From contig RPFO01001162.1 in assembly GCA_009746045.1 (NCBI GenBank), forward strand, positions 614,978 through 678,977: a stretch of 64,000 nt of DNA, written 5' to 3'. This stretch comes from Mesostigma viride. Lineage: Eukaryota > Streptophyta > Mesostigmatophyceae > Mesostigmatales > Mesostigmataceae. The notes under the pieces are model-generated. The model had not been told where the DNA came from, made no database searches, and saw nothing but the letters and a program-made list of their open reading frames with translations. Both the position numbers and the translations under genes were made by a program. Positions 22,395-35,706 of the stretch are shown here, piece after piece; the first letter of the stretch is position 1, and each line of letters starts with the position of its first letter.

Positions 22395-22930
22395 GGGTGT
22401 GACATTTTGTGATATTTTGTGACATATCACGTGACATTTTGTGATGTGGATGTGACAAAATGTGACACTTTGTGATTTTTTGTGACAAAACTGTGATATT
22501 CTGTGACATTTCGTGACAAATCATGTGATAAAACCAGCATATTCTGTGATTATCTTTGTGACAAAAACAAGGAAATTATCACAAAATATCAATGTCACGA
22601 CTTGACAAAACGCACTGACAAAATCCGTGACATTATCACTGATATATCACGAAAAAAGGGTGACAAATCCGTGACATTATCACGAAAAAAAGGGTGACAA
22701 ATCCGTGACATTATCACGAAAAAAGGGTGACAAATCCGTGACATTATCACTGATATATCAGGAAAAAAAGGGTGACGAAATCCGTGACATTGTCACTGAT
22801 ATATCAGGAAAAAAAGGGTGCCAAAGCCGTGACAATGTCACTGATAAATCTAGGGAGAAAACAGTGACATAAAACCACGGGCGATCATGACATATCACAC
22901 AGATATATCGTGACATATCACACAGATATA
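22395..22930. repeat. Left subterminal repeat array of CACTA-2
   Basis: Many variants of GTGACATTTTGTGATA and of GTGACAAATCCGTGACATTA with ATCACGAAAAAAGG follow the left TIR, the latter in about five tandem units of 30-45 bases (22620-22850). The inverse motif (TATCACAAAATGTCAC) fills 28920-29210. Confidence 0.75.
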
Positions 22931-23474
22931 TCAGAACACATTCCAAAGCAAAACGGATGAAAAGCACAGCTCGCGATTTCTTTATTACAAATATAAAGAT
23001 AAATGTAACAGATCTTCATTCTTCATTCTTGATTCTTCATTCTTCAACAGTGATTATCGATCAGTGATAATTTGCAAACGCCGGCTTGGCGCTTGTCGTT
23101 GCGTGACAGAAATCTCAGAATGTTCCTGGAATGCATTAAAAAACGCACATGCGCAAGAAACATGAACGGATGGTTGGTGTCAGTTGTCTCATCTGCCACC
23201 GCACCCTAGAAAACCAATTCATGAACAAGAAAGCGCTCGATATAGATCAAGAAAACAAAAACAAACCTGCACAGCCGTGGCGCCTAGATGACGATGTTAA
23301 GTGGACGACGACGAGGTGGCCGGCACCTTGTCTCCCTGTGAGCAGAAAAAAAAAGGCAAGTTTGAACACTCAAGATTTGTCATAGCCTTTCACAGCCTCG
23401 ATCAATAGAAATGTTGCACATCAAAATCAATGTGTTGCCTAGAACATCCTTGAATGGGTTTCAAGAACAGCAAG

Positions 23475-23790
23475 GCGGCCTCCCCCGCCCGCAAACTCAT
23501 AATCCCAGTGTTTACAACCCCCTCATGAGGGGGTTGTAAAATTGCAATCAGTCATAAAAAAAAAAAAAAAATGCCAGTTTCACACACTGCCCACTCATAA
23601 ATAATCCCAGTTTCTGACAGCCCCCGCTCAGCCCACTCATGAACAACCCAGTTTAGACCCCCCCCACTCATACACTATCCCAGTTTCCCACAGCCCCCAC
23701 TCAGCCCACTCTGACAAAACCACCCCAGTTTAGACACCCCCTCTCATGAATAAGCCCAGTTTCCCACAGTCACCTGGGAGACCGCGCAAC
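23475..23790. repeat. Degenerate tandem repeat
   Basis: Roughly five units of about 60 bases share ATAATCCCAGTTT, CACAGCCCCC and CAGCCCACTC phrases, each interrupted by small indels. Noncoding. Confidence 0.55.
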
Positions 23791-23859
23791 CTGGGGTCAG
23801 TCAGGTCAGTCACAGCCGGTGCGGCGCTAGATTACAATACCGGTCCGATGTAGTGTAGT

Positions 23860-23888
23860 GGGGTGGGTGGGTGGGTGGGTGGGTGGGG
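23860..23888. repeat. (GGGT)n run
   Basis: Seven GGGT units followed by more G runs (to 23901) could form a G-quadruplex on the plus strand. It lies inside CACTA-2. Confidence 0.85.
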
Positions 23889-24065
23889 GAAGGGGGGGGG
23901 GTTCCCCCTCCTTTGGCGGGTGTCAAGGGGGACATTGGTAGGGGTTGATGATTTAGTAGTTGTGGAACGCAGTTGTAAATGTGGGTAGCTCGTGCGTAGG
24001 TCACAGGTTCGTGTGAGGGGTGGGGATGCTTGGGTTGCCGTGGTGGCTTGCCTATGGTACGTAGG

Positions 24066-24244
24066 TGCCTGAATACAGTGGTGGGCAGGTGCACTTCGTG
24101 CACCCAGAGCAGGTGGCAGTTTACATTCCCCCACCTGCAAGAAGTAGCCAAGAGTGTATTAAAGGCCATATGCCCCTTCTCAGGGCTATGTGCTACATAT
24201 ACTCCCAACGGAGTTATGTTCCTAATAAATTAATTAATTAATTA
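24066..24244 (+). mobile_element. 5'-truncated LINE tail
   Basis: A 179-bp insertion flanked by a perfect 12-bp duplication ATGGTACGTAGG (24054-24065 and 24245-24256). It ends with the hairpin ACTCCCAACGGAGT and TTAA repeats, matching positions 1-77. This is the innermost layer of the nest in this region. Confidence 0.85.
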
Positions 24245-24256
24245 ATGGTACGTAGG

Positions 24257-25700
24257 CGGGCTTGGCGATGGTCTATGCAGCAGGGTCAGTTATGGTTGAG
24301 TGGACAAGGGGTTGGTTGCCCCGGAGGCCGGGGTGGGCGGGGTTGGTTATGGTTCACGTGGATGGTGGGGTGGAGTCATCGTATATTAGGGCAGCGGGGG
24401 GTGGGGTCACTGGGCGGGGTGCAGTGGTGTAGAGGAACCTCGTTGTGGGGCGGTAGGGTGGTTTAGTGGATGGTTTGCGATGTTGGTGTGGAATGTGGTG
24501 GAGGTAACACGGAAGGGTGGTAGTCACATAGGTTGGCTAGGGGGACTCAAGGTGGATGGTCGGGTGGGTCAGCGTATGGTTTGGGGAGGAGGGCAGTGTA
24601 TGGTTTGGGGAGGAGGGCGGTGTTACGGTGTTGTGGGGGACCTCAGGGTGGGGGCGAGAGTGGTCCGTAGTCAGGGGGGGATGGATAGCGGCATGTGGAT
24701 GTCCGTAATGTATCTTTGTGGGTGGGGTGGGTATGGAACAGGCAGGGGAGTGGGGCGAGTGGGGATTAGCAGGGTGGAGGGTGCTGGCATTGTGGCGGGA
24801 TGGTTGGAGGCACATGGACACGCATAATGGCAAGAGTAACTGCATGCATAGCAACATGGGACCAGCTGTTCCGAGAACATCTGCAACCCTCACCATGCAA
24901 CAGCCAACAGCAACCGGCAACTGCCAACAGTGACCACGTTCGCAAGATGTGACGCCAAGGCCATTGGAGATCTTGATGTAATTTCGGGGGGTTCCTAGTC
25001 CTGCCGTGTACTTAACTTAATACAGGGCCGCACACTTCGTGTGGTGCAGTGGTGCAGCAAGGGCTCATGGCCGGTATGGTGGTAGCCGGTAGGTGAAGAC
25101 CTTGCTGCGAATCGAGGGCGTGATATTGCATGGGAAAATGATGCCGAGAGTCTCAGGGCGTCTCGCGTGGTGACAGCTGCAGCGTGTGGGCCGAGGAGCT
25201 CGAGATGCAGGTCTCGTCGGTACATGTGGGCCACTGGAGAGGGCGCCAATGTGATGGAGGCCTTTCCATCGTGCCAGTTGGACATCACTCAACAGCCAAA
25301 GGGGCGGCTGCATTGGCGGTGGGGCTAGAATTCTGGTAACTGCACAGAATTGACCCAAGAAAGCTCGAATCGCGGGCATGGGCAGGCAAGGTAAAAGAGG
25401 GAAACATTGCGCCAGCGGTTGAGGAAAGAAGGCCTGTTTACAGTGCTGGGCCTCAGAAGGAGTCGAGGCGTCGGCTCAGTTGGCAGGGCGACGATAAGTC
25501 TGCCAAAGCTGCGCATGGGTGGCGCAATGAGAGCTCATTAGGAAGGTCTCGCGCAGGAGGTTTCGATAGGCTAAAATTTTTCTCAGTCCTCGAAGATTAG
25601 GCGGGTGAAAATCGTAAATCCGCCATAGCCGCCATTTAAAAAATTTTCCCGCTTTCCATGGGATATACTGCCTAGCCTTACAGTAGCCAAATGGATTTGC
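24257..25700. other. CACTA-2 interior, no gene recognised
   Basis: A G-rich plus strand up to about 24810 (many GGGTGGGG-like phrases), then mixed sequence. Opposing short ORFs overlap and lack motifs. Nothing supports a gene. Confidence 0.5.
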
Positions 25701-27032
25701 GTGCGCCTCAGTCCATGCACCTAGTCGTTCGCCATCGGTTTCGGCGCAATATTTGAATTTTGCGCAAGGATCCTGACGGGTTGATTCCAGACTTGCGCTT
25801 GTTGCGAAAGATTACCTATTGATTTATTGTCCATTCATTCCAGACTCCCAAGCTAGGGGCCGCCGTCGACTGTAGTCTGAACGGTACGGCTAACAGTTAC
25901 GATGCCAGGCCAGCAGCAAGCGGTCAAAACCAAGCGATACTAGAGAGTCATGTCAGTCGTCTTTTTACTGGTTTCGTCAGTCAGTTATTCCTCATGTATG
26001 TCAAACTACTTCTACATGGAGAGATATTAAGTAGCAGCGAAATCGGAAGGGGACGTGGGCAGGGGGGGGGGCGGGAAGTACGACTGATGCAATATACCGT
26101 ACGTTAGTTATCGTCACAAAGCGAGTGACTGACGATAGTAAAGGGCCTCTAATGACGACAGTGATGACGATAGTATTTGGCACTGATGAGTGATGACAGG
26201 AAGAGCGATGACCCCAAGTTACCAGACTTTGCGACGTTGATGAGACTTATTAGCGAATTGCGAGCCCTCATTCCAGTGGTTGCGCGGGTGTTACCGTTGA
26301 AGTTGAAGTTAAGACGACGCGAAAAAAAAAATTACTTGACTTGAACATCTATCCACGCTGCACAGGTGGGAAAGGTGGAAGGGAGCTGCGATCGGCTCGC
26401 AGCCAAGGCGGGATTATGTGCCTTTTGATTTCCAGCAATGTCGCTTCTGTATGAACGCACGTGGTGGTTGGAATAGGAGCATAGGCTCACTGATGACCGT
26501 CGTGATTTATGTAGCCATTAGGGCGTCGTCTTAAATGAATTCAGGAGCGAGCTCGGACAAGGCTACAAGCAGCCATCGGGGGAGAAACATAGGCATGGTC
26601 TGGAATAAAGCTTTAATCGATCTGTTCGCTCAGTGGTAGGCACAGCACATTCGGACATCCAGAAGCTGCCCACTCTTTACCAGTTGAGGTGAGCAAGGAA
26701 TTCCTCGCCTGAAATTCTAATAAGTTTGCATCGACTTTAACATGCATGCCGTACGCACGTGGCATTCTCACGTATCGCCCTAGGGCCAAGGCTGCTATGG
26801 GCCGCTCGGTTTCATGCCAAGTTAGCCGTGCTTGCCATGAATGCTGCAGCAGTTTCACTATCTCATTCGTACAAGGTCAATAGACTATGCAAACGACATC
26901 CGATTTAGTTTTCATGAAGGGCATAACCTTGTTCAGATTGAGAGTTGCATGACATGGGCTGCTCTTGCGCCACTTTCCTTGTCTTAACCTACTGATTCTC
27001 TGTTTATGCTTTCGGTCGTTATACATTCGTAT

Positions 27033-28440
27033 GTGTGCATCTGTGTTGCCATTGTGGTGTCAATTTTGCGCGTGTACTTGTGATGCCTGATACCGTTGGA
27101 CTTGCACGCGGCCCCATCGCATGTGGCAGCGACAAGCTCTTGGTCGCCTGTCCAGTGCGGCGAATTCTTGATGGTGAGCAACGGTGATCATTCTTTATGT
27201 AGTGCTCATTCCTCAAATTATCAACGTGCTGTGCGTGTCAGCCACAATTGGCCTTGTTCTTCCAGCTTCCGTGCATGATTTTTTTGTAGCCCGCTGGTGA
27301 TGCTCTGAGCTACAAATAGTTTGCATTATTTGTACCAATGCCTTCGCTGTCGGTAGAATCTTCTTTGCAATCCAGTAGCCTTGGTTGACATTCGTGGCAT
27401 TGCTGGACTATATCTCGCTTCCTTGCATGGGTAGCATCTTTGCATATTTATCCTTTTTGCTCAGATCACAGCTTTTTGTCATTCCCTCCCCCCCGCTCCC
27501 CACCCTGAACGACTCCTGCTAGCGTCAACTGCAGACGTAGAGCCTTCAGCCTCGTTAGAGTTCATCCTACCTGTAACGGGGCATATTGTTGGTTGATTGG
27601 CCTTGCATTTTCTTGGCACTATTCAGGCGTTTCTTTCTTATTGCCGTATTAACCATACAGAGATTGCAATGAAGTAGATTGTGAGGCCTCTTGGCATGTT
27701 AGGGAACCTTTGCGACTCCAGGATTTCTGGGTGTGCAGTTCCCTACAACTTGTGAGGCATGTAGATACAATTTAGGTGAACATCTATGGCCAATTTTTTT
27801 TCTCGAGCACCCCTGTCTCTCTCTTGGCCCAGTATCTCACCTTTCTTTGTCCTAAATTTAGGCCGGTACTCATAGATAGCCACGCAACTGCTGCGATCTC
27901 CCCCGCATCCTTACATACAAGTGAACTGAAGTCATGCAAAGTTGTTGGCACGTCCAGCGCGTAGCGTTCATCTCACTAACAAATTTTTGTGTGTACCGAT
28001 GCGTGCTTTGCCGGATGATGTATTTTTGTCTTGCATGCAGGCAATATACCTAACACAGTCGGGCCGGGCACATCCGTCAGTCCAACACGGCGAGAGGCCA
28101 CATGCGGATGCAGATTTTGTAGGCTCTGAGCCTTCAATGGTCACATTGCCGTAGCACTCGACAGTGTCCTGTGATTGTTTCTAGAGAGTCATCCAGTTAC
28201 TTCAGCAATGGTGGCTGGGACAGCCCTCGTGATGGTTTCGGTGATGATGAGGATGATGACTTTGATGACGAGGACTGTTGAGCCCCGTTGTACTTCTCGG
28301 TCAACAGATTTTATATTGCATTTGTGAGATGATTGTGGGTGTCCATTTTGCACACCACCCACAGCCATGCTTGAGTGCACCGTTCCTTGTGTGTGTATCA
28401 ATACAGTTTGTGTTCGCATTTGATCAGTTGTGCCATTTCA
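27033..28440 (+). repeat. CACTA internal block, copy in CACTA-2
   Basis: Nearly identical to 3395-4795 of CACTA-1. The flanking part 25740-26880 matches the reverse complement of about 1900-3070. In CACTA-2 the two parts lie in one collinear order, so CACTA-1 is the rearranged copy or carries two partial copies head to head. Confidence 0.75.
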
Positions 28441-28899
28441 TCGGGTTGTTGCATGCCATCTGAATATGTTCACTCCCCGTTGCCATTTTATCATACTAGT
28501 GTTGTGAGCTCAGAGCAATGGATGCATGATGCAGTGTTGTGATTCAGTGTAGATATTGACGATTTTACCTTTGATCAGCATGATGGATGCTTGGCCAGCG
28601 ATGGGTCGGAGGTTGACACTTGATGACCGTGATGATCATTGCCCTGAATGTTCAATATTGGTGTCTTAACATCCCAGTCGATATTTTTGCAATAAACCAT
28701 GTCTCCCACGGCTCATGACATTGTGGTGCATTTTATCATGCACCTGAGAGTGTTTCCAGCTTGTTTTGTCAGTTCCTTTCAGTACGCTTGCCCCGTACCG
28801 CTGCACGTGTTGTCTCTCCTGGCATTGCCACCTTGTCGTGTCCCACCTTGGCCTTTTCCTTCTCCGTCTCTGCTGCGCCACGCACTTCCTTGCTGCGGA

Positions 28900-29225
28900 T
28901 GTGCATTATGCGTGCTTTGTGATATATCACTTCCCCTGAGTGGTTGTGATTTATCACCTTGTCACATTTTGTTTTTCTGTGGGTTTGTGACATTTTGTGA
29001 CACTTTGACATTTTGTGATAGTGACGTTATCACAAAATATGCTGGTTTTATCACGTTTGTCACGTTTTATCACAATCATGACATGTCTCGATCACAATTT
29101 GTCACAGTTTTATCACATTTTGTCACATTTTGTCACGTTTTATCATTTTTTTATCACAAAATGTCACAAAAGTGACATTTTGTGATAAAAAAATATCACA
29201 AAATGTCACAGACCCCTTCCCGGTG
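28900..29225. repeat. Right subterminal repeat array of CACTA-2
   Basis: Repeated TTTGTGACA and TTTATCAC motifs run up to the right terminal inverted repeat, inverse to the left array. Confidence 0.75.
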
Positions 29226-31478
29226 CAGCAGGACATCCAGGTAAGCCTGGTAGTGAGACACATCCTCAGCATTGTCGTGCCTATCTACAGTGAGGAAAAC
29301 ATCGGCCCACACGCCGTCAGGGAAAAGTCCTAGGAAGGCCCAGTAGTACCTATGCTGTGTAAGAACGACCTGGCCCCGGGCCCAGTCCAGGAAACCGCAG
29401 GCAAAGAGGCGTAGGAAAGGCTCTACCGCGATCAGGCAGAGAGCCCGAAGGAGCAGGCGATGATACCGGATCCGAGGGCGCATACCCGTCGGGAAAAACA
29501 GATCTACCAGGGGCTCAACGTTGGACGGCCACAACCGGATGTGCCGAATCTCGCGGGAGCGCCACCGGCGGGCACACTGTCGCGACCCGAACGTCTCAAG
29601 GTAGTCGCTAGCCCGGGGAGGAGGATGACCCCGAGAGTCCAAACCCTGGCCCGGGATGGGCGCTGGACGACGGGCATCCCACTCTAGGATGGGCTGAAGG
29701 ACGGTGCTGTACGTGGCACCCGGCACCGCAGGAAAATCTACCGTAAGAGCATCTGAGGCCATAATGCCCAGAGGCGGAGGGTAAGCCCACTGGAACCCGC
29801 CGTAGGTGTCCAAGTCATTGTGGCGCCGCGCCCAGCGGTACAGGACGCGCCGAACCAGGATCTCACCCTGGAACACCGGATCAGCCAAAATAACCATGTC
29901 GAAAGGAGGCCGATCAGTCTCAACTGGTAGGTTACGGTCCCGCGGCGCCCGACACACCTGGGAGAACCCGTAGGACATGGGCGAAATGGCCAGCTCGGCG
30001 GAGGCGCGCGGCAGGTCACACTGGCGGCAAGCGAGCGCAGACATACCATACCCGAAGACAGGCGTGTCGCGCGACTCCGGAGTCGCATGCACCACAGAAG
30101 GGGCCCGATCCCGATCGCCCTCTGACAACTCCCGAAGGGAATCGGCAGCGCGGGTGGCGCGCGGGTCAGAGCCACTGGACCGAACAACCGCAGCCAAAGA
30201 CCGCGGGGCCGAAGGGGCAGGGGCCGACGAAGGGGTAGGAACCGGCACAGGCGCAGAAGGTGCCGGTACAACAGGGGGCCGCGTCGGACCCGAGGCCGCA
30301 GGGGGTCGCGACGGACCCGCCTCCGCAACTGGCGCGCCGGTCTCTGGGGGTGGAGCACCACCAGGCCACATGTTGAAAATAGGACCCGTGGGGACAGGCA
30401 ATCCGGCATACGACTGGTTACCGTCCAAGCTCCAGTCAGGCACCGGGATCCTCTGCGGAGGACCGCCCTCCCAAAGCCTGGGAAGACCGCCCGGGTCGCT
30501 GAAGAAACCCCGCGAGGGCGGCGCTGACGTGGTGGGCGGCTCGGACGCGGCGGCGGCGGGCGCTGCCACTGGGACGGCGGACTCGCGCCGAGGCGCAGGT
30601 ACGTCAGTAGCAGGCGCAGCGGTAGCCGAAGGCGTAGGAGCTGCAGCACCAGAGGGAACCGTAGAGACGAGAGGCGACCGAAGGGGAAGGGGGCACAGCT
30701 GCAACAGACACCCCACCTGGCGTGGCTGGAGCGTGCGCCTGGGCCGCCATGAAGGCCCCGAAGGCCGCCGTCAGGGACTGGATCTGCGCCTGCATCGCAG
30801 AAACTGTCGCCGCAAGAGGATCAGGCTCACGACCAGAGCCCGAAGGGGTAGGCTCCACCGATGCGCACAGGACCGACCTCGGTGAAGACGGGACAGGGGA
30901 AGGCGCCGACACTGAAGAGGAGGACGCCGCAGGGGAGGCCGAATACTCAGGGGAATACTGCGCCTCTACCGGCGCGTCCGTAGGGGTAGGGTCGCCAAAT
31001 CCTACACCCGCGTTCTGGTCTGCTATCTCCATGAACTCTACGGCCCGTAACAGGTCGCAGGGGTTCTCATCCAGCTCCGCATCACCCTCGGCAGGAAGCC
31101 AGGGGAACACATCCCGTAGGCAGGAGCGGCCCACAGGGGTAGAAAGGTAGGAAAACACCCTGGGGCACTGGAGAATCGCAGCTATCTGTCCCAGGGCTGG
31201 ACAGCTGGAGCCACATTCTAGCAAACAGTGGCCGGCATCGTCAAATCCGTGCAAAACAAGCTGATGCGGTTCAGCAGGGGAAGGACCGTACCACGTGACC
31301 CCGAAGAGAGCCGCCCTGACTAGGCCCGCATGCTGGGCCTGGAGGGCCGGATGCACGACGCCACCGGGAAACTAGACCGTGACACCCAACGGCCCGGAAG
31401 GGCCTCGAAGTACAGCTCAGGGTCCGGTAGGGGCAGGGACGGCAGCGGGCTCTCAGCCGGAGGGGTAGGCTCTGACAT
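29226..31478 (-). pseudogene. Gypsy B ORF3 (unknown), frameshifted and interrupted
   Basis: Homologous over its whole length to the gypsy A ORF3. Starts MSEPTPPAE at 31478, 77 bases after the IN-chromodomain stop, the same spacing as in A and C. The frame breaks near 31365 and near 30660 (in the Ala/Pro-rich linker), and CACTA-2 removes the last codons. The C-terminal region (about 29228-30080) is open. Several A/B differences I checked in this part are synonymous (for example CGT/CGC and ACG/ACA codons), which suggests past selection on the protein. Confidence 0.75.
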
Positions 31479-31554
31479 GACGGCTGCGGAGGGGAGGGGA
31501 CAACCAACCACCCGTCGACAGCAGACATAACATAAGAGAGGAGAAGGCCTACAA

Positions 31555-33236
31555 CTAGAGCTTGTGCAGGGTTTTATATTCCTGCAGCAGGCGACTACAC
31601 CCATCTAGCTCACTCTCCGTATACCAAACCTTATCTACTTCACTACGAGCATACATCCACTTCACTTTATACTGACGCTGGGTACCGCGGCCCTTTTTGA
31701 TATCTCTATGGGCCACGATGCTTTCTACTTCGTCTTCTACTTCCCCAGTGTCAGGGTTATGCTCTAAAGGGGCAGGCGCTAACTCCCTGCCAGCGAACGT
31801 ACTAGGATGGTACAGTTTAAGCTGGCTCCTATGGAAGGTGTTTGAATGCGTTTGCCAAGAGGTAGGGATATCGACTTTATATAAGAAATTTCCTACCCTA
31901 GACAACACATGGAAGGGTCCTAAGAAGGCGGGCCTAAGTTTGACCTTCAGTTCTGCTTCAAACTTATGAGCAAAACGGCCAACACGGGGGCCTTCTACTA
32001 ATACTAGATCTCCTATTTCTATCTCAGGTGCTCGTCTATCTAAGGAGGCACGCAACCTAGCAAGGTACTTAGCCTGAGCTTTTTGGTACCCTGAGATCGC
32101 GTGGTCATGAGCAGTTTTCATTCTATCTAGTAAGGACTGTACACCTTCTACAGTATCTCGGGACACATCATCCTTGTCCCGTAGAGGACTAGCTAAGAGA
32201 GAGGTAGGGGTAAGGGGCTGTCTACCAGTATCTAAGAAGAAGGGCGTATATCCATGCGCAGCTTGGGGACAATTGTTGAGGGAGAACTCTACCAAACATA
32301 AATAATCCTCCCAATCACTACCCGAGCCATTAACATAGTGCCTAAGCGCTTCTTCTACTACTCTATTAAGACGCTCTACTAAATGAGAGGAGGAGGAGTG
32401 GTAGGCAGTACCGTAGGTAACCTTGGTACCGATGGCAGCGAAAAACTGCTGCCAAAAATCTGAGGTAAATAATTTATCCTTATCACTAATAAACTGCCTA
32501 CTCAATCCATGATATCTATATACATTATTGAGGTATAGGCGTGCGCAATCACGTGCGGTGAGTTCTAAAGGACACGGCACAAGATGGCACATACGAGTAA
32601 AACGATCTATGAACACAAGGATTTGGGCATTGCCCCTATCATTCTTTCTAAAAGGTCCTACAAAATCCATCATGATAGAATCCCAAGGCATGATGGGGTC
32701 AGGCAAGGTCCTAGGTTCTGCTATCTGTCCTACATTATTGGGTTTCATTTCCTGGCAAGATTGACAAGTTCTAACATACTCATCTACATCCTTATAAAGG
32801 GAAGGCCAGTAATAAGAGCGGGCTACTAGGTCCCGTACCCGTTTACCACCCTGATGAGCAGCTAAGTCATGCAACTCAAAGAGCAAGGAGGAGCGACAGA
32901 TAGGAGGGACATACAGGCGCCATTGAGGGGGAGAATCTGCTATCTGCACATATAAAAACCCACCTACAAATTTACAAGGGTGCTTGCCTAATTGTTGGGG
33001 ATGTGCAGCAATGGCAGCTAATGCTTCCGGCTCAGTGGCCGTAAATCTACTAATAAGGCGTTCAAGATCAGAGGTAGGCATCGCTACAGAAGTATCCAGA
33101 ACAGGTTTAAAGAGATCTCCTACCGCCTTGCCAAAGAGAAGGGGAGGTCCTAGAGGGACTACGTTTTCATAAGACTTTCCTGACCTAGTCGCTATATGGC
33201 TAAGCGGTATAGAAATTTTATTTTTCCCCTCCCCCC
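31555..33236 (-). CDS. Gypsy B integrase with chromodomain
   Basis: An open frame from the G7 run (33231-33237) to the stop at 31555. It carries HHCC zinc binding (HDLAAHQG, CQSCQ) and a DDE catalytic core with D in MMDFVGPF, D in FISDKDKLFTSDFW and E in HLVERLNRVVEE. An SH3-like C-terminal region (IGDLVLVEGPRVGRF) precedes a chromodomain (VESIVAHRDIKKG, YKVKWMYARSEVDKVWY). The first ATG in frame is 33081, but the frame is open upstream to the G run and lies at -1 relative to RT-RH. Expression by frameshift as a Pol fusion is therefore more likely than independent initiation. Integrase joins element cDNA to the chromosome in the nucleus. This is the most intact copy in the window. Confidence 0.88.
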
Positions 33237-35706
33237 CACCGAGGCCACGGGAAGGGCCTCACACGGGAGAGAGAGTCCTACGTGAGAAAGGAGATCAGGC
33301 ATGCGAACAGCTGTATGAAAGAGGTAGGCATAGGATTCATCATCAGGTAGTTCACCATAAGGGGTTACACCCATAGTAGTAGGAACTAGAGTAGTATTGA
33401 GAACATCAAGGTCCTCGAAGAAGGAATAGTCTGCACGACGAGAGAGTGCATCTGGTACTATGTTATCTACACCCTTGACATACTGAAGTTTAAAAGGGGA
33501 AAACTGTGCTAAAAATTCCATCCAGCGCGCTTGCCGAGGGGTAAGGTTGGGTTGGGAGAGAAGATGGGTAAGGGGACGATGATCCGTTTGGATAACTAAC
33601 CTATAAGGATCTAGCTCACAGGGTTCATTCAGGCAGACATCAAATTGAGCACCTTTAAGGAAGTGCTGCCACGCGTGGCAACAATACACCACAGCTAAGA
33701 GTTCCTGCTGGTGTACGGGATAGTTACGCTCCGCAGGGAGCATTGTCCTAGAGATATACTCAATTGGCTGTAAGCCCTGACCCTGATCCTGGAGAAGGAC
33801 ACCACCTATAGCTACTTTACTAGCATCTGTAGCCACAACAAAGGGTTTAGTAGTATCCGGTAGGATGAGTACAGGAGGGGAAAGGAGTAGGGATTTTAGG
33901 CACTGAAAAGCCGACTGACATTCACTACTCCAAACAAAGGGGATATCCTTCTTTAATAAATGATTAATAGGGGCTGCTATAGTTGCGAAACGCGGGATAA
34001 AACGCCTATAGTAAGAAGCAATTCCTAGGAAACTACGTACACCTTTAACGTCGGTAGGAGTAGGCCATTCCTGAATTGACTTAGTTTTATCCGGGTCGGT
34101 AGCGACCCCGGCATCTGACAGAACGTGCCCTAAAAATGGGACACTCCTACCCGAACGCACTTTAGCACGGCGCGCCCACAAAGAATTTTCAGCCATTATT
34201 TCTAATACTTTCTTTAAATCACGTAGGTGCGTTTCAAAATCAGGAGAGTAAATAAGAATATCATCTAAGTAAGCTTGAGCACAAGAACGGTCATGCTCAG
34301 ATAAAGAAACAGAGGAGAAGGAAGGATCCTTTAGATCAGAGGACACCTGAGGAAGATGAGAATTTCCCATAACAGGTCTAAGCACTTCATTCATTAACAT
34401 TTGAAAAGAGGCAGGCGAGTTACAGAGTCCCATAGCCGCTACTCTAAACTGGTAATGACCAAAAGGGGTAGCAAAGGCGGTTTTATGGCAATCCTCAGGA
34501 GCTATCCGCAACTGCCAAAAACCATCCGCACAATCCAGTACTGTGAAACAAGTGGAACCTTTAACCTTATTAAATATATCATCAATACGAGGTAGAGGGT
34601 ATTTAGACTTCACAGTAATATCATTCAACTTCCTATAATCAGTAACTAGGCGAAACTTGCCATTTGGCTTAGGAACTAACAGGACACCAGCTGAGTAGGG
34701 GGAGTTACTAGGCTCTATCAATCCTGCTTCTAATAATGACACTAAAATCTGTTTTAGTTCCTTTAACTCGGTAGGGCCCATTCTATACATCGGAGAGTGC
34801 GTAGGAACTGCACCGTCCTTGATAACTACACGGTGTAAAACAGAACGAGGAGGAGGATAAGAAGGAGTCTTTTCTTCAAAAACCTTTGAGGAATCTATCA
34901 CAGCCATGTATCTTACTATTTCATTTTCAGTAAATCCCACTCCTATTGTATCCACTGTGTTTATATCTATATCCACACTATTATTAGTGATAGGTATCTC
35001 CTGTACTTCTAACTGAAGGAACATACATAATAAATATCCATATTCCTTTAGTTCAGAACGCAACTCATCATTGGACATTAATACTTCAGGTATAGGTCTT
35101 ACAGGAGGATCAACAGGTGTAGGAGGAGTAATATCTACCAAGGATAAATTTTCCAATCTATAATGACGTTCAGGTACCCAGTAAGAGCTATCTGGAAACC
35201 AAATGACCATGGTATCATAATTAATAGTAATCTTATTATCCTGGTGCCAATCTAATCCTAGTAATACATCAGCGGTAGTGATAGGGCCTATAGTGGCCGT
35301 CAGGTTGACAGTACGTCCTTGTATAACCATGGGAAGGGACACCGTACCCGGGGAATGACTGGTGCGACCATCAGCATAATGAACAGTAACGGGTTTGGTG
35401 TGAGGGGTAGGGACTAGTCCTAAACGCCTAACTAGGGCCTCGCTCACAAAGGAGCTAGCCGCACCGCTATCTACCAACACAGAGACATTCAAGAGTTCAT
35501 CAGCATGCAAGAAGGGTCTACAACAGTGTGAGGGACGGTTAAACCACCATTCAAGAACATAAGAGGACGCACACGTAGTGGTAGGGAAGATTCAGCTCCT
35601 ACAGAGGTTATAAAAACAGGCAGGCAAAAATTTTTATCTGGGGTACTATCTAAGGACCTGTCCAGGTTACCCCCGGCTGACAGGCCTACTGTTCCCCCTC
35701 CCCCCC
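33192..35706 (-). pseudogene. Gypsy B protease-RT-RNase H (one shift near 35513)
   Basis: The order is protease (LVDSGAASSFVS), RT fingers/palm (LVPKPNGKFRLVTDYRKLN, FTVLDCADGFWQLRI, YLDDILIYSPDF) and Ty3 RNase H (FVVATDASKVAIGGVLLQDQ, VIQTDHRPL, VPDALSRRA). 772 codons are open from 35510 to 33192. Upstream, one A of AAAGGG is missing near 35513 relative to gypsy A, breaking the link to the gag overlap. The RT and RNase H active-site residues are intact. The frame ends just past the G7 run at 33231-33237. Confidence 0.88.
33231..33237 (-). promoter_or_regulatory. Candidate -1 frameshift site between RNase H and integrase
   Basis: The minus strand reads GTG GGG GGG AGG in the RNase H frame, containing the heptamer G-GGG-GGG. 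The integrase frame is -1 and is open across the run. The same seven G are present in gypsy A (18636-18642). X-XXY-YYZ heptamers of this form allow tandem slippage. No downstream pseudoknot was modelled. Confidence 0.5.

Larger units (their letters stand above)
22383..29225. mobile_element. CACTA-like DNA transposon, CACTA-2
   Basis: The ends are CACCGGGAAGGGG followed by TGTGACATTTTGTGATA-like sequence, inverted at the right (CCCCTTCCCGGTG). The uninterrupted site in gypsy C (40848-40860) shows a 2-bp duplication CA (22381-22382 and 29226-29227). CAC termini with a 2-3-bp TSD fit the EnSpm/CACTA superfamily. The interior from about 25700 to 28440 is shared with CACTA-1, but the termini and subterminal repeats are not. 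No transposase was recognised. It contains a LINE tail at 24066-24244. Confidence 0.75.
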
